5,731 nt of DNA, taken from positions 1 to 5,731 of the forward strand of contig CAKTCH010000109.1 of assembly GCA_934538895.1 (NCBI GenBank). The letters are read 5' to 3'. Origin of the DNA: an uncultured Alphaproteobacteria bacterium. GTDB taxonomy: Bacteria; Pseudomonadota; Alphaproteobacteria; Micavibrionales; Micavibrionaceae. The position numbers and the translations under genes are program-made. Below the pieces are notes generated by a model, which saw only the letters and a list, made by a program, of their open reading frames with translations, did no database searches and was not told the origin of the DNA. Positions 1 to 5,479 of this stretch are shown piece after piece. Every line of letters starts with the position of its first letter. The stretch's first letter is position 1.

Positions 1-814
1 GGGAACGGTGAGAATCTTCGGCGCGCAATAATGTCAGGGCACTGATCATGCGCGCGCGCAAATATACGTCCGGCGCTTTTTCACGGTCAAACCGTTTTAC
101 GAGCAATATGTCCCGCCCGCCCGCTGTGACGATCCGGCTTTCCGCTGTGCTGAGGCCGCAACTCCGCGCCAGCACCAGCATCGCGTGTTCGACCCTCGCG
201 CTGTTCCATTTATCGTCAGGCCGGTTGAATTTTGCGACCCACAGGCCGCTTTCGTCCTCGACCACGGCTTTGGGCCGCGCGCCGCCCATGGATGTGCCGA
301 CCAGCATGAGATCCTCGATCTGGTCATGGGCGGCGTCGGCGGGCAATTCTTCATCTTTGACAATCGCATCGGCGACGCTCTGCAATTTTTCCAGATCCAG
401 CGTCTGGTTAAAGTGGCGCTTTGGGGCGGGTGGCGTCTGATTCAGGCCGAAGCCCAGAGCACCCGCCCGGTCATCCGGCGAGTAGAGCAGATAATCGATC
501 TCGCCGTGTTGCGGTTTTCCGGCATGGCGCTCGATGACGCGCCGGCCCCAGTAATCCGGGCCGGAATCGCGCAGCGCGCCGAAAATGCCGTTCATCGCCA
601 CCGTTTCATAGGCCTGCGGCGCCAGTTTGAGTTCAACGGGATCGAGAGGAACGGCATCGGGCCGCGTAAGATAGCTCTTGCCGTAAATGAAATGTCCGAT
701 GACCGCCCCATGACGATCCGCCGTCAGCGTAAACCGCCCGGCCGTCACCGGCGCCGTCTGGCCGGGCAGCGTGATGTAAACGTAGCATTCCGATGGTGAC
801 GGTTCAGAAGTCAT
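1..814 (-). CDS. hipA: HipA-family serine/threonine kinase toxin, partial (C-terminus beyond left edge)
   Basis: Reading the minus strand from the ATG at 814-812 gives an open frame of 271 codons that leaves the window at its left edge. HipA toxins are kinases; E. coli HipA phosphorylates glutamyl-tRNA synthetase, which blocks translation and promotes dormancy. Family signatures seen, in order: YWGRR (residues 88-92) and RAGALGF (116-122) of the N-terminal Couple_hipA region; the glycine-rich loop GTSMGGARPKA (173-183), equivalent to the ATP-binding and autophosphorylation loop; WVAKF with K195 as the likely ATP-contacting lysine; VKRFDR (239-244); then MISALTLL near the edge. HipA proteins are usually 400-440 residues, so roughly the last third, with the catalytic aspartate and metal-binding motif, is not visible and activity cannot be judged. 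The start overlaps the hipB stop by 11 nt, implying translational coupling and shared transcription. The substrate of this branch is unknown. Confidence 0.93.
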   Translation of the reverse strand, partial: MTSEPSPSECYVYITLPGQTAPVTAGRFTLTADRHGAVIGHFIYGKSYLTRPDAVPLDPVELKLAPQAYETVAMNGIFGALRDSGPDYWGRRVIERHAGKPQHGEIDYLLYSPDDRAGALGFGLNQTPPAPKRHFNQTLDLEKLQSVADAIVKDEELPADAAHDQIEDLMLVGTSMGGARPKAVVEDESGLWVAKFNRPDDKWNSARVEHAMLVLARSCGLSTAESRIVTAGGRDILLVKRFDREKAPDVYLRARMISALTLLRAEDSHRS

Positions 815-1145
815 TGTCTGTCTCTCCGCTCTGCCGCGCACGGGAGCGTTCGCGGGACAAAGCCAGCGTCTGGCCTTCCTTGTCTTTGGCGGGATCTGCA
901 ACATCTTCCATCTGACCCAGCAGTCCCAGCGCCCAGAGCAGCGCCATGTAAACGGCAATGCCGGTGGAGGGCTTTCCCTTCTCCGCATCGGAAACGGCGC
1001 GCGGCCCCGTGCCGATCTTCTCCGCCACGTCCTCGATAGTCAGATTCCGGCGCAGCCGCGCTGTGCGCAGATTGGTGCCCAACCGCGTGAGCGCCTGCTC
1101 AACGGCATAAGGAGGAGTGGTCAGCAGTGGGTTTTTCTTTGCCAT
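804..1145 (-). CDS. hipB: HipB-like XRE-family HTH antitoxin/autorepressor
   Basis: A 113-residue protein lying directly upstream of hipA and overlapping it. A Cro/C1-type helix-turn-helix fold spans about residues 22-76, with the HTH around TIEDVAEKIGTGPRAVSDAEKG (36-57, core TIEDVAEKIG then RAVSDAEKG), followed by a hydrophobic helix (AVYMALLWALGLL) and a charged, probably disordered tail rich in Arg, Glu and Asp. HipB proteins bind HipA, neutralise the kinase and repress their own operon through palindromic operators. The start at 1145 is chosen because GAAGAAG lies 6 nt upstream on the minus strand, and because the predicted transcription start near 1170 lies downstream of the more distal in-frame ATG at 1205, which would add 20 residues overlapping the promoter. 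A -10/-35 promoter and an operator-like inverted repeat sit immediately upstream. The family is clear; pairing with HipA is inferred from the overlap. Confidence 0.87.
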   Translation of the reverse strand: MAKKNPLLTTPPYAVEQALTRLGTNLRTARLRRNLTIEDVAEKIGTGPRAVSDAEKGKPSTGIAVYMALLWALGLLGQMEDVADPAKDKEGQTLALSRERSRARQSGETDNDF

Positions 1146-1152
1146 GATTGCT

Positions 1153-1180
1153 TCTTCAAACTGTGAAATCAGTTTGAAGA
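1153..1180. promoter_or_regulatory. Inverted repeat over the hipB -10 box; probable HipB operator
   Basis: TCTTCAAACTG (1153-1163) and CAGTTTGAAGA (1170-1180) are perfect 11-bp complements with a 6-bp spacer. The dyad overlaps the -10 hexamer (1177-1182) and the predicted transcription start, the usual place for an antitoxin autorepression site. It also overlaps the GAAGAAG ribosome binding site, but a transcript starting near 1170 would carry only about one arm, so a DNA operator is more likely than an RNA hairpin. Which protein binds is inferred. Confidence 0.65.
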
Positions 1181-1205
1181 TACCATGATTCTGCTTAAAA
1201 GTCAA
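1177..1205 (-). promoter_or_regulatory. Sigma70-like promoter of hipBA
   Basis: On the minus strand, TTGACT (1205-1200) and TATCTT (1182-1177) are separated by exactly 17 nt, close to the sigma70 consensus. Transcription would begin near 1170, giving a leader of about 25 nt before the hipB ATG at 1145. Seen from sequence only. Confidence 0.65.
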
Positions 1206-1211
1206 AAAATT

Positions 1212-1256
1212 TGCTTTATAGAGCAGATTAACGCATATTATATGCTCTATAAAGCA
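1212..1256. repeat. Pair of 14-bp sites, perfect inverted copies, 31 bp apart
   Basis: TGCTTTATAGAGCA (1212-1225) and TGCTCTATAAAGCA (1243-1256) are exact reverse complements. Each is itself nearly palindromic (TGCTNTATANAGCA), so they also read as direct repeats; on the minus strand the flanks extend the match to 17 of 20 bases. Centre-to-centre distance is 31 bp, about three helical turns. Between them GCATAT-T-ATATGC (1233-1245) is a further palindrome, and a related half-site TCTGCTT lies at 1190-1196 inside the hipB promoter spacer. Best read as tandem binding sites for a dimeric repressor, upstream of hipBA. Confidence 0.7.
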
Positions 1257-1382
1257 GATAAGTGGTTAATTTACAGGGGGTGGAAAGGGCTGAATTTCTA
1301 AAATCATGTCGGGATTTCCGCATTTTTCGCGGATATTTGAACATGAAAATAGCCCCGTCTTGGTGGCATGCAGAATTCCTGC

Positions 1383-1441
1383 GGTATATTTTACTGCCAT
1401 TTTTTCACGAAAAACGTGAATTTCTGGCATTGAAATATACC
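1383..1441. repeat. 59-bp imperfect dyad in the intergenic region
   Basis: Two 27-nt arms (1383-1409 and 1415-1441) flank an AAAAA loop. Aligning one arm with the reverse complement of the other gives 21 of 27 matches, with uninterrupted blocks GGTATATTT, TGCCA and TTCACG; the mismatches cluster in a central T-rich part. As RNA or cruciform it would form a long interrupted hairpin with the tip TTCACG-AAAAA-CGTGAA. There is no T-run after it, so it is not a standard terminator. A multi-site operator, an origin structure or a small structured RNA are all possible. Confidence 0.6.
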
Positions 1442-1481
1442 AATTTTCATACAACGCATTATCACACCGCCGTATCCCGGC

Positions 1482-1510
1482 TTGCCAAAACCGTTCGTGT
1501 TTTGTACTCA
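1482..1510 (+). promoter_or_regulatory. Weak candidate promoter with inverted repeat for the plus-strand gene cluster
   Basis: TTGCCA (1482-1487) is a good -35 match, and TACTCA (1505-1510) lies at the correct 17-nt spacing but is a poor -10 box. Within the spacer CAAAAC (1486-1491) and GTTTTG (1499-1504) form a 6-bp inverted repeat that a repressor or activator could use. A poor -10 would fit an activator-dependent promoter, but this is a guess. Confidence 0.3.
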
Positions 1511-1545
1511 TAAGGATGTTTCTTCGTAAAACAGCGGATTCCTGA

Positions 1546-2115
1546 ATGGCCGGAATGGACGATTACAAGCGGCGGTTTACAGACGACCCTGAAGACGTGC
1601 ATGCGCTCATGGCGGGGCTGCACGACGTGCTCCGAGTTTATAAAAAGGCCAGGGGCCAGGATGCGGACTGGATTTACAAGGGTGTGATGCAGCACCTGAA
1701 ATCCAAACCTTTCACCAGGGTGCAAAACCGGAATCTGGGATTGTTCGTCGCCATGCTCATCGCTCATGGCGCCAGCCTGAATCAGATCATACTGGCATTC
1801 GATCAGTGGGACAAAACATCGGCCTCGACCATCAAGCGCGCCTATTATCCGGTCCGCGATGAATACGGCCTGCCCAAAGATGAACGCAGCCTGGAGAATA
1901 AGAGATTCGTGCAGGATGCTCTGTTCGCGGTCCATCTTTTTGAGAGCAAGGTTGGCAAACCCTTCCCCAAGCATAAGCAATTCGAAGATGCCTATCAGGC
2001 CTTTCACAGGGCAAAAGCATTCGCGGACAAGAAAATTCAGGACGCCATTGATCTGCAAATCAGGATCGGTCTCGCCGGCCTTGAAAAAGAAGAACGAAAA
2101 AAAGCGCAGGCGTAA
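1546..2115 (+). CDS. Uncharacterised 189-aa helical protein, possible DNA-binding
   Basis: I do not recognise a family. The protein is 189 residues, has no signal peptide or membrane segment, and is probably mostly alpha-helical and cytoplasmic. A central stretch, LFVAMLIAHGASLNQI (67-81) followed by LAFDQW and STIKRAYYPVRDEYG (94-108), has the spacing of a helix-turn-helix or winged-helix, which would suit a DNA-binding accessory factor; this is only pattern resemblance. The C-terminus is highly charged (LEKEERKKAQA). The ATG at 1546 follows a TGA directly and has only a weak GCGGA ribosome binding site; a second in-frame ATG at 1555 is an alternative start. It is co-directional with, and 154 bp upstream of, the AlpA-like gene, so it may belong to the same replication/regulation module with its own promoter. 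The codon pattern and Lys/Asp-rich composition support a true gene. Confidence 0.75.
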   Translation: MAGMDDYKRRFTDDPEDVHALMAGLHDVLRVYKKARGQDADWIYKGVMQHLKSKPFTRVQNRNLGLFVAMLIAHGASLNQIILAFDQWDKTSASTIKRAYYPVRDEYGLPKDERSLENKRFVQDALFAVHLFESKVGKPFPKHKQFEDAYQAFHRAKAFADKKIQDAIDLQIRIGLAGLEKEERKKAQA

Positions 2116-2135
2116 GAAATCACAAACCATATTCC

Positions 2136-2201
2136 GGACCGGTTCAAAAATTTTGGACCGGTCCAATTATTTTGGCCGGATTTTCACGGTTTGGAAACCG
2201 G
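2136..2201. repeat. Iteron-like CCGG boxes with about 19-bp period upstream of the AlpA-like gene
   Basis: Unit 2136-2154 (GGACCGGTTCAAAAATTTT) and unit 2155-2173 (GGACCGGTCCAATTATTTT) are tandem 19-mers matching at 16 of 19 positions. GGCCGG at 2174 and GGAAACCGG at 2193 continue the register exactly at 19-bp steps, though their 3' parts diverge. Inside lies a perfect 14-bp palindrome TTGGACC-GGTCCAA (2153-2166), and CGGTTT-GG-AAACCG (2187-2200) is a second dyad. Such arrays serve as operators or as initiator-binding iterons. The place, in a 154-bp gap just before an HTH gene and a primase operon, fits either. Confidence 0.65.
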
Positions 2202-2269
2202 GTCATTCTCCCCTCATCAGGCCGCGTAACAGCGCGAATCGTCAAACAGAGACAAGGAGAAGACCGCCA

Positions 2270-2470
2270 ATGACCGACAAGACCTTCCTCAATCAACACG
2301 AACTGTCCAAACGCTGGAAACTATCGCCCCGGACGCTGGAACGCTGGCGCTGGCTGGGCACGGGACCGCGCTACCACAAGATCGGCGGGCGCGTGATCTA
2401 CCGGATGGAAGACATCGAGGCCTGGGAACAGGACCGCAGTTTCAGCTGTACCGCACAGCAGGAGGCGTGA
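2270..2470 (+). CDS. AlpA/excisionase-like MerR-type HTH protein
   Basis: A 66-residue protein consisting almost only of one winged HTH domain (HTH_17/AlpA class): FLNQHELSKRW (6-16) and LSPRTLERWRWLG (18-30) form the HTH, TGPRYHKIGGRVIYR (31-45) the wing hairpin, and MEDIEAWEQ (46-54) the final helix. The pattern of GP-Y-K-IGG-R-V-Y followed by D-I-E-W is typical of this class. Members act as excision factors of prophages and integrative elements, or as small transcription regulators beside element genes. AAGGAG (2254-2259) lies 10 nt before the ATG. The gene is followed after 1 nt by the 211-aa gene, so they are co-transcribed. The CCGG-box array directly upstream is a plausible binding site for it. 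No integrase is in view, so excision versus transcription control cannot be decided. Confidence 0.85.
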   Translation: MTDKTFLNQHELSKRWKLSPRTLERWRWLGTGPRYHKIGGRVIYRMEDIEAWEQDRSFSCTAQQEA

Positions 2471-2471
2471 A

Positions 2472-3107
2472 ATGATTTACGATTATCCCAAATTGAACCC
2501 CGGACATGATGCCGAACGCTGCTCCTTTCATCAGCTGCATTACGATGCCGCTCTTCCCCTGGCCGGAACGCGCGCGGAGTACAGCCTGAAACGAAAATAC
2601 AAATTCCACAAAATCCCGTCATTGCTGCGCTATTACCCCAAAACCATGCCTACGCAGCAAAACGGCAGGGAGATATGCGAGGGGTTATGCGCTCTGGGCT
2701 ATGAAATCGGCGCTGCCCGTTCCGCCGGGTTCTGGAACATGCCGCAAAATGAAGAACCTGAGGAGCATGGTTTTGCCACCGCTCATTTCCGGATGGATAA
2801 AAAGCGCGCCGCCATCTGGCTCACGCCGCCGGGCACCGATCTGATCATCAGCGAATGCTTTTTTACAGCCATGCATGTCTATCAGATCGAAGGCAACGCC
2901 ATATGGCTTGTGCCGCAGATTGGAAGCATTGAGGAGATCATCCTTCCGCCACTGCCGCTGGCGCAGCGCATTCATATCGTGCGCCCTTTTTTGTTCAGCA
3001 TCGCGGATCTGGATGCGCTGGTCGATACGCCCGAAAGATGGCGCAGCGAGGGGCGGCAGGTGGCAATGGTCGACCATGCCTATTATACGAACACATTATA
3101 TCGCTGA
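2472..3107 (+). CDS. Uncharacterised 211-aa protein in the primase operon
   Basis: I do not recognise a family. The start is firm: AGGAGG (2460-2465) lies 6 nt before the ATG, inside the end of the AlpA-like gene, whose stop is 1 nt upstream. The protein appears soluble, with an N-terminal half rich in His, Tyr and Lys (for example KRKYKFHKIPSLLRYYPK, 40-57) and a C-terminal half of alternating strands and helices (AIWLTPPGTDLIISE 114-128, NAIWLVPQIGSIEEIILPPLPL 142-163 in part, RIHIVRPFLFSIADLDALVD 166-185 in part). There are no metal-binding cysteine pairs, no P-loop and no membrane segments. The primase-helicase begins 15 nt after its stop, so the two are very likely made together and may work together, for example as a loading, origin-recognition or regulatory subunit. 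That role is inferred from context only. Confidence 0.77.
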   Translation: MIYDYPKLNPGHDAERCSFHQLHYDAALPLAGTRAEYSLKRKYKFHKIPSLLRYYPKTMPTQQNGREICEGLCALGYEIGAARSAGFWNMPQNEEPEEHGFATAHFRMDKKRAAIWLTPPGTDLIISECFFTAMHVYQIEGNAIWLVPQIGSIEEIILPPLPLAQRIHIVRPFLFSIADLDALVDTPERWRSEGRQVAMVDHAYYTNTLYR

Positions 3108-3122
3108 AGGAAGGGAAATTTC

Positions 3123-5252
3123 ATGCCCCTTAAGACGCTGGATTTTAACGATCCCCGCCTGCCATCGCGAAATGACATCAGGGCGCGGCTCATGCTCAGG
3201 CTCCCTGATGTGCTGCGCTATCTCTTTCCGCAGGGGCGTGTGCGCGGCAGGGTCTTTGAGATCGGCAATATAAAGGGCGACCGCGGCCAGAGCATGAAGA
3301 TCGAACTCGGAGGGGAAAGGGCCGGGCTGTGGCACGATTTCGAGAGCGATGACGGCGGCGATATCTTCGATCTCTGGGCCGCCTGCCACAATCTCAATGC
3401 GCGGACACAGTTCACGCAGGTGCTGGAATCGATACGCGGCTATATCGGCGTCGATACCGTCCCGGTGCAGCCGCATACGAAACCGTCCGCAACGTGCCAA
3501 TGGGATTACCGCGATCCGCAAGGCAATGTGATTGCCACCGTCTATCGTTACGACACGCCGGAAGGCAAGACCTACCGTCCGTGGGATGCGCGCGCCGGAA
3601 AATGGCAGATGCCCACGCCCCGGCCGCTCTATAATCTGCCCGGCATTATAAACGCGGACCATGTCGTGCTGGTGGAGGGCGAGAAACCGGCCCAGGCCCT
3701 GATCGGCAGGGGTATCGCGGCGACGACGGCCATGGGCGGGGCGCAGGCGCCGACAGACAAAACGGACTGGAGCCCGCTGGCCGGAAAGACCGTCACGATC
3801 TGGCCCGACAACGACGCCGCCGGACGGCAATACGCGAGGAACGTCCGGGCGGCGCTGGAAAAGGCGGGTGTCGCGGGGATCAGGGAACTGCCCGTCCCGG
3901 CCGGAAAACCGCCGAAATGGGATGCCGCCGACGCCGTGGCCGAGGAAGGGATGGACATCGCGGCCCTGCTGAAAACCGCGAAAGCGGCCACGGCGGGCGC
4001 GACCTACCGGGCCTACGCGCTGGGCGATCTTCTGGACGACACCGCGCCGATGCCGGAGGATCTGATCTCGAAACGGCTTCTGACGCCGGCCGGCATGCTG
4101 GTGATCGGCGGCGCGGCCAAGGTAGGCAAGAGCGATTTCGTCCTCTCTTTGCTGGTCCATATGGCGGCGGGCGAGCCTTTTCTCGGTTTCGCGCCGCCTC
4201 GGCCGCTGCGCGTCTTTTATCTGCAGGCCGAAATCCAGAAACCCTACCTGACCGAACGGGTGAAGCTGATGCGGATACCGGATGATGTCATCGGCCGCGC
4301 GCGCCGCAACCTGTTCGTCACGCCGCAGATGAAACTGCTCCTCGATGAAAACGGCGTGGAGGTCGTCCGGCGCCTCATTCTGGAGAGTTTCGGCGAGGCG
4401 CTGCCCGACATCATCGTCGCCGATCCGATCCGCAATATGTTCGACGGCGGGCCGGATGACAGCGGCATGGGGGAAAACGACAACAAGGCGATGTTGTTTT
4501 TCCTGCAAAAGCGCGTAGAGGCGCTGCGCGATGACGTCAATCCCGACGCCGGCGTGATCCTCGTCCACCACACGAAAAAGCTGACCAAGGCCCAGTTCCG
4601 CGAGGATCCGTTCCAGGCCCTGAGCGGCGCCAGTTCGCTGCGCAGCTATTATACCAGCGCCATGCTGATCTTCCGCCCGGACGAAGAGGCTCCGCCCCGC
4701 CAGCTGATGTTCGAGCTGCGCAACGGCCCGCCCCTGCCGGCGATGCATGTCAACAAGACCGGCGAACGCTGGCTGGAGGTCGATCCGGCCAGCGTCCGGC
4801 TGATCCGCGACCAGTACGGGCGCAAGCTGGACGCCGAACGCCATCGCAAGCATGACGTGATCCTCGAAATCCTGCATGAGGAAGCGGCGAAGGGATGTCT
4901 GTACACCATGAACCAGTTCGCAGAAACCTTCGAGGGCAAGGCGGGGCTGGGCAGCAAATCGACCGTGCGCGAACGCGCCAGGGTGTTGCTGACCAAGGGG
5001 TACATCAAATGTTACCGGCAGCCGCATCCCCAGAAGGGTACGTCGCCGACCCGCAGCAAATACGGTTTCCTGTGCGTGGAGGGGATGGTGCTGGGGCCGG
5101 AGGTCATCGATGAGGAAACGAGCGAGATCACCACGGCGGCGATCCCGGTCCTGCCGACCGATTACGTCGACCCCGGCAGCAGCGCCGTCCTGCCCGTCGA
5201 GAATCCGGAAGTGTGGGTGTATCAGGACGCGGCCGTCGCGGAGGATGCATGA
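3123..5252 (+). CDS. TOPRIM primase / RecA-like helicase fusion (replication protein of a mobile element)
   Basis: A 709-residue two-part replication enzyme. Residues about 20-110 form an N-terminal primase-type module (GLWHDFESDDGGDIFDLWA, 68-86). TOPRIM follows at about 178-280: VVLVEGEKPAQAL with catalytic E185, and TIWPDNDAAG with D229 and D231, the metal-binding acidic residues of DnaG-type primases. A RecA-fold ATPase of the AAA_25/RepA type spans about 300-520: Walker A GGAAKVGKS (329-337), Walker B DIIVADP with D434, VHHTKK (481-486) as sensor motif, and SGASSLRSYYTSAMLI (501-516). Residues 574-630 resemble a winged helix, and the last 50 residues are low-complexity. No CHC2 zinc finger is present, so template recognition must differ from DnaG. 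AGGAAGG (3109-3115 region) lies about 8 nt before the ATG. Expected role: priming and unwinding to start replication of an integrative element, satellite or plasmid. The family is sure; the element is not. Confidence 0.95.
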   Translation: MPLKTLDFNDPRLPSRNDIRARLMLRLPDVLRYLFPQGRVRGRVFEIGNIKGDRGQSMKIELGGERAGLWHDFESDDGGDIFDLWAACHNLNARTQFTQVLESIRGYIGVDTVPVQPHTKPSATCQWDYRDPQGNVIATVYRYDTPEGKTYRPWDARAGKWQMPTPRPLYNLPGIINADHVVLVEGEKPAQALIGRGIAATTAMGGAQAPTDKTDWSPLAGKTVTIWPDNDAAGRQYARNVRAALEKAGVAGIRELPVPAGKPPKWDAADAVAEEGMDIAALLKTAKAATAGATYRAYALGDLLDDTAPMPEDLISKRLLTPAGMLVIGGAAKVGKSDFVLSLLVHMAAGEPFLGFAPPRPLRVFYLQAEIQKPYLTERVKLMRIPDDVIGRARRNLFVTPQMKLLLDENGVEVVRRLILESFGEALPDIIVADPIRNMFDGGPDDSGMGENDNKAMLFFLQKRVEALRDDVNPDAGVILVHHTKKLTKAQFREDPFQALSGASSLRSYYTSAMLIFRPDEEAPPRQLMFELRNGPPLPAMHVNKTGERWLEVDPASVRLIRDQYGRKLDAERHRKHDVILEILHEEAAKGCLYTMNQFAETFEGKAGLGSKSTVRERARVLLTKGYIKCYRQPHPQKGTSPTRSKYGFLCVEGMVLGPEVIDEETSEITTAAIPVLPTDYVDPGSSAVLPVENPEVWVYQDAAVAEDA

Positions 5253-5289
5253 CCCGGAATCTGCCGGCATCTGGAATCTGCCCGGCGGG

Positions 5290-5313
5290 AAAAACCAAGC
5301 CGTTCTGCGGCTT
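5290..5313 (-). terminator. Rho-independent terminator candidate for the convergent minus-strand gene
   Basis: Read on the minus strand, AAGCCG-CAGAA-CGGCTT (5313-5297) is a 6-bp stem with a 5-nt loop followed by GG and T5 (5294-5290). On the plus strand it is followed only by T3 counting part of the stem, so it is mainly a minus-strand terminator. It lies about 165 nt after the stop of the minus-strand gene. Confidence 0.5.
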
Positions 5314-5324
5314 TGAGACGAATT

Positions 5325-5346
5325 CCAGTTGCCGCCCGGCAACTGG
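5325..5346. repeat. Perfect 9-bp stem-loop
   Basis: CCAGTTGCC (5325-5333) and GGCAACTGG (5338-5346) are exact complements around a GCCC loop. It lies 73 bp after the primase-helicase stop and could protect the 3' end of that transcript or stop it with help from Rho. No T-run follows on either strand. Confidence 0.55.
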
Positions 5347-5424
5347 GCTGGCAACTGCAAAATCTGGAAAAAAGCCAGCGGGCGCAGGCATTTGTCACTG
5401 TCCTGCAGATGTCAGTGCTTCCTC

Positions 5425-5469
5425 CCCTCCCTTTAGGGAGGGAGTGTGGAATTCAGATTCCACACTCCC
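5425..5469. repeat. Two overlapping strong hairpins sharing one GGG
   Basis: CCCTCCC-TTTA-GGGAGGG (5425-5442) is a 7-bp stem. GGGAGTGTGGAAT (5440-5452) and ATTCCACACTCCC (5457-5469) form a perfect 13-bp stem with a TCAG loop. They share GGG at 5440-5442, so only one can form fully at a time. No T-tract follows, so this is not a standard intrinsic terminator; a REP-like dispersed repeat, a protein-binding dyad or a transcript 3' end structure are alternatives. Confidence 0.6.
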
Positions 5470-5479
5470 GTACCTACAC

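Larger units (their letters stand above)
1146..1545. other. 400-bp AT-rich divergent intergenic region
   Basis: This stretch separates hipB (minus) from the 189-aa gene (plus). It is visibly richer in A and T than the flanking genes. It contains the hipB promoter and operator, the paired 14-bp sites, a 59-bp dyad (1383-1441) and a small inverted repeat near the plus-strand gene (1486-1504). Open frames of about 81-83 codons cross it on both strands, but neither has a ribosome binding site, both cover the strong dyad, and their sequences resemble no family I know, so it is treated as non-coding. Its role may be control of both operons, or an origin of replication; neither is shown directly. 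Confidence 0.6.
5253..5479. other. Convergent intergenic region with three hairpins
   Basis: The 227 bp between the primase-helicase stop and the stop of the convergent minus-strand gene contain no convincing gene. They hold a terminator-like hairpin (5290-5313), a 9-bp stem (5325-5346) and a compound hairpin (5425-5469). GGCAACTG is repeated at 5338 and 5350, with a 12-bp step. Confidence 0.6.

Noticed and set aside
185..799. 204-codon plus-strand frame opposite hipA
   Set aside because: It is the exact codon-register complement of the HipA frame, which carries several clear family motifs.
1262..1513. Small open frames on both strands of the divergent region
   Set aside because: No ribosome binding sites, overlap with a 59-bp dyad, and translations without recognisable features.
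1516..1545. Nine-codon leader peptide ending directly before the 189-aa gene
   Set aside because: The AAGG is only adjacent to the ATG, too close for normal initiation, and there is no run of regulatory codons or attenuator hairpin.
1206..1545. CRISPR array or tRNA gene in the AT-rich region
   Set aside because: No regularly spaced identical repeats with unique spacers and no cloverleaf; the repeats present are paired dyads.
1462..2166. 234-codon minus-strand frame opposite the 189-aa gene
   Set aside because: No ribosome binding site, runs through the CCGG-box array, and its sequence resembles no protein family; the plus frame has a more natural composition and fits the cluster direction.
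1859..2470. Longer 203-codon version of the AlpA-like gene starting at 1859
   Set aside because: The extra 137 residues overlap the 189-aa gene in another frame and cross the repeat array; the start at 2270 has an AAGGAG site and gives the normal length for this HTH class.
3096..5360. 754-codon open frame on the minus strand opposite the primase-helicase
   Set aside because: It is a mirror frame of a GC-rich gene; the product is Arg/His/Gly-rich with no recognisable domain, while the plus strand shows full TOPRIM and Walker motifs and a good ribosome binding site.
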